The notes under the pieces are model-generated. The model did not search any database and was not told where the DNA came from. It saw only the letters and a list, made by a program, of their open reading frames with translations. DNA of 64,000 bases from NCBI RefSeq assembly GCF_030814695.1, contig NZ_JAUSVL010000001.1, positions 2,702,227-2,766,226 of the forward strand, in the 5' to 3' direction. The translations under genes and the position numbers were made by a program. The stretch comes from Oligosphaera ethanolica (GTDB taxonomy: Bacteria; Verrucomicrobiota; Lentisphaeria; Oligosphaerales; Oligosphaeraceae). Positions within the stretch are counted from its first letter, which is position 1. Each line of letters opens with the position of its first letter. Below are positions 62,085 to 64,000 of the stretch, in pieces.

Positions 62085-63368
62085 ATGCTGAAGCAGAAAA
62101 TTAACGACGGCAGTGTGCGTATCGCGGTAGTCGGCCTGGGCTACGTGGGGCTGCCGCTGGCGGTGGAATTCGGCAAGAAATTCGACACGGTCGGCTTCGA
62201 CATCAAGAAGGACCGGCTGGAACAGCTGCGCAAGGGCGTGGACCTCACGCTGGAGACATCGGGCGACGATCTCGCCGCCGCGACGAAGCTGCGCTACAGC
62301 GCCACGCTGGACGACCTGCGTGACCGCGATGTGTTCATTGTCACGGTGCCGACGCCGGTGGACAAGTACAACAACCCCGATCTGACGCCGCTCTATAAGT
62401 CCAGTGAAACCGTCGGCAAGGTGATGAAAAAAGGCGCCGTGGTGATCTACGAAAGCACGGTGTTCCCCGGCTGCACGGAGGAAGAATGCGTGCCCGTGCT
62501 GGAAAAAAGCAGCGGCATGGTCTTCAACCAGGACTTCTTCTGCGGCTACAGCCCCGAGCGCATCAATCCCGGCGATAAGGAACACACGCTGCTGAAGATT
62601 ACGAAGATCACGGCGGGGTCCACGCCGGACATCGCCGAGGCGGTGGACGCGCTGTACAACGCGATTCTGCTCAATGGCACGCACCGCGCCAGCTGCATTA
62701 AGGTCGCGGAAGCCGCGAAGGTCATTGAGAACTCCCAGCGCGATCTCAATATCGCGTTCGTCAATGAGCTGGCGAAGATCTTCCACCTGATCGGCATCGA
62801 CACCAACGAGGTGCTGGCCGCCGCCGGCACGAAGTGGAACTTCTTGCCCTTTAAGCCGGGGCTGGTCGGCGGGCACTGCATCGGGGTCGATCCGTATTAT
62901 CTGACCCATAAGGCGCAGTCGCTGGGATATATGCCGGAGGTGATTCTCGCCGGTCGACGCATCAATGACGGCATGGGCAAGTACGTCGCCGCCGAGGTGG
63001 TGAAGCTGATGATCAAAAAGGGCCAGCGCGTCGCAAACGCCCGCGTGCTGCAGCTGGGCATTACGTTCAAGGAGAATTGCCCGGATATCCGTAATTCGCA
63101 TGCCGTCGATGTGGTGCGGGGGCTGGAGGAATTCGGCTGTATGGTGGATGTGTTCGATCCGTGGGCGGAGCCGAAGGAGGTCGAACACGAATACGGCATG
63201 GCAACCATGAAGGATATGGTCGTCGCCGGGAAGTACGACGCAATTGTCCTGGCCGTCGCCCATAAGGAATTCGCCGCCATGGACCTGGAGCCACTCAAAC
63301 GGACCGACACCGTCGTGTTCGATCTCAAAGGCGTGCTCCCCAAAGACGCCGTCGACGCCCGCCTGTGA
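62085..63368 (+). CDS. tviB: UDP-N-acetylhexosamine 6-dehydrogenase (TviB/WbpO-like)
   Basis: A nucleotide-sugar dehydrogenase of 427 residues that oxidises the C6 hydroxyl of a UDP-sugar in two NAD-dependent steps. It opens with VRIAVVGLGYVGLPLAVEFG, has VPTPVDKYNNPDL, ESTVFPGCTEE, YSPERINPGD, and the catalytic Cys265 in LVGGHCIGVDPYYL, then LGITFKENCPDIRNS. These fit the TviB/WbpO group (UDP-GlcNAc or UDP-GalNAc) better than UDP-glucose dehydrogenases. The downstream TviC/WbpP-like epimerase supports UDP-GalNAc uronic acid formation. The ATG at 62085 gives a normal start; an ATG at 62043 is possible. Confidence 0.9.
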   Translation: MLKQKINDGSVRIAVVGLGYVGLPLAVEFGKKFDTVGFDIKKDRLEQLRKGVDLTLETSGDDLAAATKLRYSATLDDLRDRDVFIVTVPTPVDKYNNPDLTPLYKSSETVGKVMKKGAVVIYESTVFPGCTEEECVPVLEKSSGMVFNQDFFCGYSPERINPGDKEHTLLKITKITAGSTPDIAEAVDALYNAILLNGTHRASCIKVAEAAKVIENSQRDLNIAFVNELAKIFHLIGIDTNEVLAAAGTKWNFLPFKPGLVGGHCIGVDPYYLTHKAQSLGYMPEVILAGRRINDGMGKYVAAEVVKLMIKKGQRVANARVLQLGITFKENCPDIRNSHAVDVVRGLEEFGCMVDVFDPWAEPKEVEHEYGMATMKDMVVAGKYDAIVLAVAHKEFAAMDLEPLKRTDTVVFDLKGVLPKDAVDARL

Positions 63369-63378
63369 AATACATTCT

Positions 63379-63564
63379 ATCCACAGATTACGCAGATTAA
63401 CGCAGATTATTTTGTAAAGATTGCCTGTCTGATGTAGTCAGACCAGTGATATGCAAAATCCTCTTCCGTAGGTTGATTTCCCGCTTCCCCCCCGGCGTCA
63501 TGTCTTGCCGCGCAGCGGCAAGACATGACGCCATAATCTGTGTTAATCTGCGGAATCTGTGGAT
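63379..63564. repeat. MITE-like composite repeat M4
   Basis: 186 bp with inverted ends ATCCACAGATTACGCAGATT and its mirrored copy. The interior has GATTGCCTGTCTGATGTAGT (akin to the 30860 stretch) and a TCTTGCCGCGCAGCGGCAAGA palindrome. Confidence 0.83.
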
Positions 63565-63591
63565 AAAAAAGAAAAAGAAAGATCTACTTTC

Positions 63592-64000
63592 ATGGCACGC
63601 ACGATACAAAACAGCAGGGTATTAGTCACTGGCGGCGCGGGCTTTATTGGCTCGAATCTGGTCGAGGCGCTGTTGGCGCAAGAGAATGACGTGGTCGTCT
63701 TGGACAACTTCGCGACGGGCAAAATGGAGAATCTGCTGCCCTTTGTGAAGAACAAGGCCTTTCGGCTGCTTGTCGGCGACATTCGCGACCGCGACGCCTG
63801 TCGGCGCGCGACCGACGGCGTGGACTACGTGCTGCACCAGGCCGCGCTGGGCTCCGTCCCGCGCTCGATTCAGGACCCCATGACCTCCACCGACGTGAAT
63901 ATCTCGGGTTTTGTGAACATGCTTTGGGCGGCGAAAGAGGCCGGTGTCAAGCGCTTTGTCTATGCGGCGAGCAGCTCCACCTACGGCGACAGCGCCACGC
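63592..64000 (+). CDS. tviC: UDP-N-acetylglucosamine 4-epimerase (TviC/WbpP-like), cut by the window end
   Basis: The first 136 codons of an extended SDR epimerase that runs off the window. It reads [20 protein letters not shown], then [34 protein letters not shown] and [15 protein letters not shown]. The [12 protein letters not shown] and ASSSTYGD segments are characteristic of WbpP/TviC epimerases that act on UDP-GlcNAc. The active-site Tyr-x3-Lys lies beyond the end. Next to the 6-dehydrogenase it forms the pair that makes UDP-N-acetylgalactosaminuronic acid for capsule or O-antigen. Confidence 0.9.
   Translation, partial: MARTIQNSRVLVTGGAGFIGSNLVEALLAQENDVVVLDNFATGKMENLLPFVKNKAFRLLVGDIRDRDACRRATDGVDYVLHQAALGSVPRSIQDPMTSTDVNISGFVNMLWAAKEAGVKRFVYAASSSTYGDSAT

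Overview
The window is a GC-rich bacterial chromosome segment with dense intergenic repeats. No rRNA, tRNA or CRISPR array was recognised. A pseudopilin with the [20 protein letters not shown] leader and an H-X9-DG C-terminus, a GH50-like agarase, a GH28-like protein, a ceramidase-like protein and many Gfo/SDR/sugar genes suggest a polysaccharide-degrading member of the PVC group, most likely Lentisphaerota. This assignment is inferred from gene content only.

Layout. 1-7.3 kb: rhlB-type helicase, a SpoU methyltransferase, a YejB-like permease, a cytidylate-kinase-like protein with a BON-like tail, and a DapA-family aldolase with two SDR enzymes. 7.4-9.6 kb: a 9-bp minisatellite and an IS200-like (REP-associated) tyrosine transposase flanked by inverted copies of a three-hairpin repeat. 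9.8-25.7 kb: the pseudopilin; a five-gene leftward catabolic operon whose cistrons overlap by 4 bp or nearly abut (aminotransferase, dehydrogenase, ceramidase-like, FGGY kinase, isomerase) facing a DeoR-type regulator; then MFS transporter, GH28-like protein, 2-hydroxyacid dehydrogenase and GH50-like agarase. 26-30.7 kb: HpcH/HpaI aldolase and the leftward aromatic operon aroF-tyrA-pheA, preceded by a previously unannotated 41-residue Tyr/Phe-rich leader peptide, a terminator hairpin and a promoter, i.e. an apparent translational attenuator.

30.8-38.4 kb is a repeat-bounded array of small toxin-antitoxin or defence-like modules: a nucleotidyltransferase/winged-helix pair, an AbiE-like pair with a truncated toxin, and VapBC, each separated by copies of the same GC-rich repeat block. 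38.4-42.2 kb is an IS1634-like element split by a second one (7-bp duplication, reading frame restored on paper). 42.3-49.3 kb is a surface-polysaccharide locus: two glycosyltransferase genes (one with an internal stop), rfbA, rfbC, rfbD, fucU and rfbB. The first half of it is AT-richer and looks acquired.

50.4-58.8 kb is a four-level nest: an IS66 element (8-bp duplication) interrupted near the end of tnpB by an IS1634-like element (9-bp duplication), which holds an IS4-like element, which holds another IS1634-like element (6-bp duplication). After it come a second, GC-rich rfbA, an unknown membrane protein, and a tviB/tviC-like pair for UDP-N-acetylhexosaminuronic acid, the last gene running off the window. 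With the dTDP-rhamnose genes these indicate capsule or O-antigen synthesis.

The intergenic space holds several modular repeat families: a 13-copy three-hairpin element with 9-bp satellites on one fixed side; ~200-bp MITE-like elements with iterated inverted ends; short 'CGCGAAGGCGCGAAG' modules; and a long hairpin module ending in TATCCCAT. Many long open frames there are translations of repeats and are not annotated as genes.
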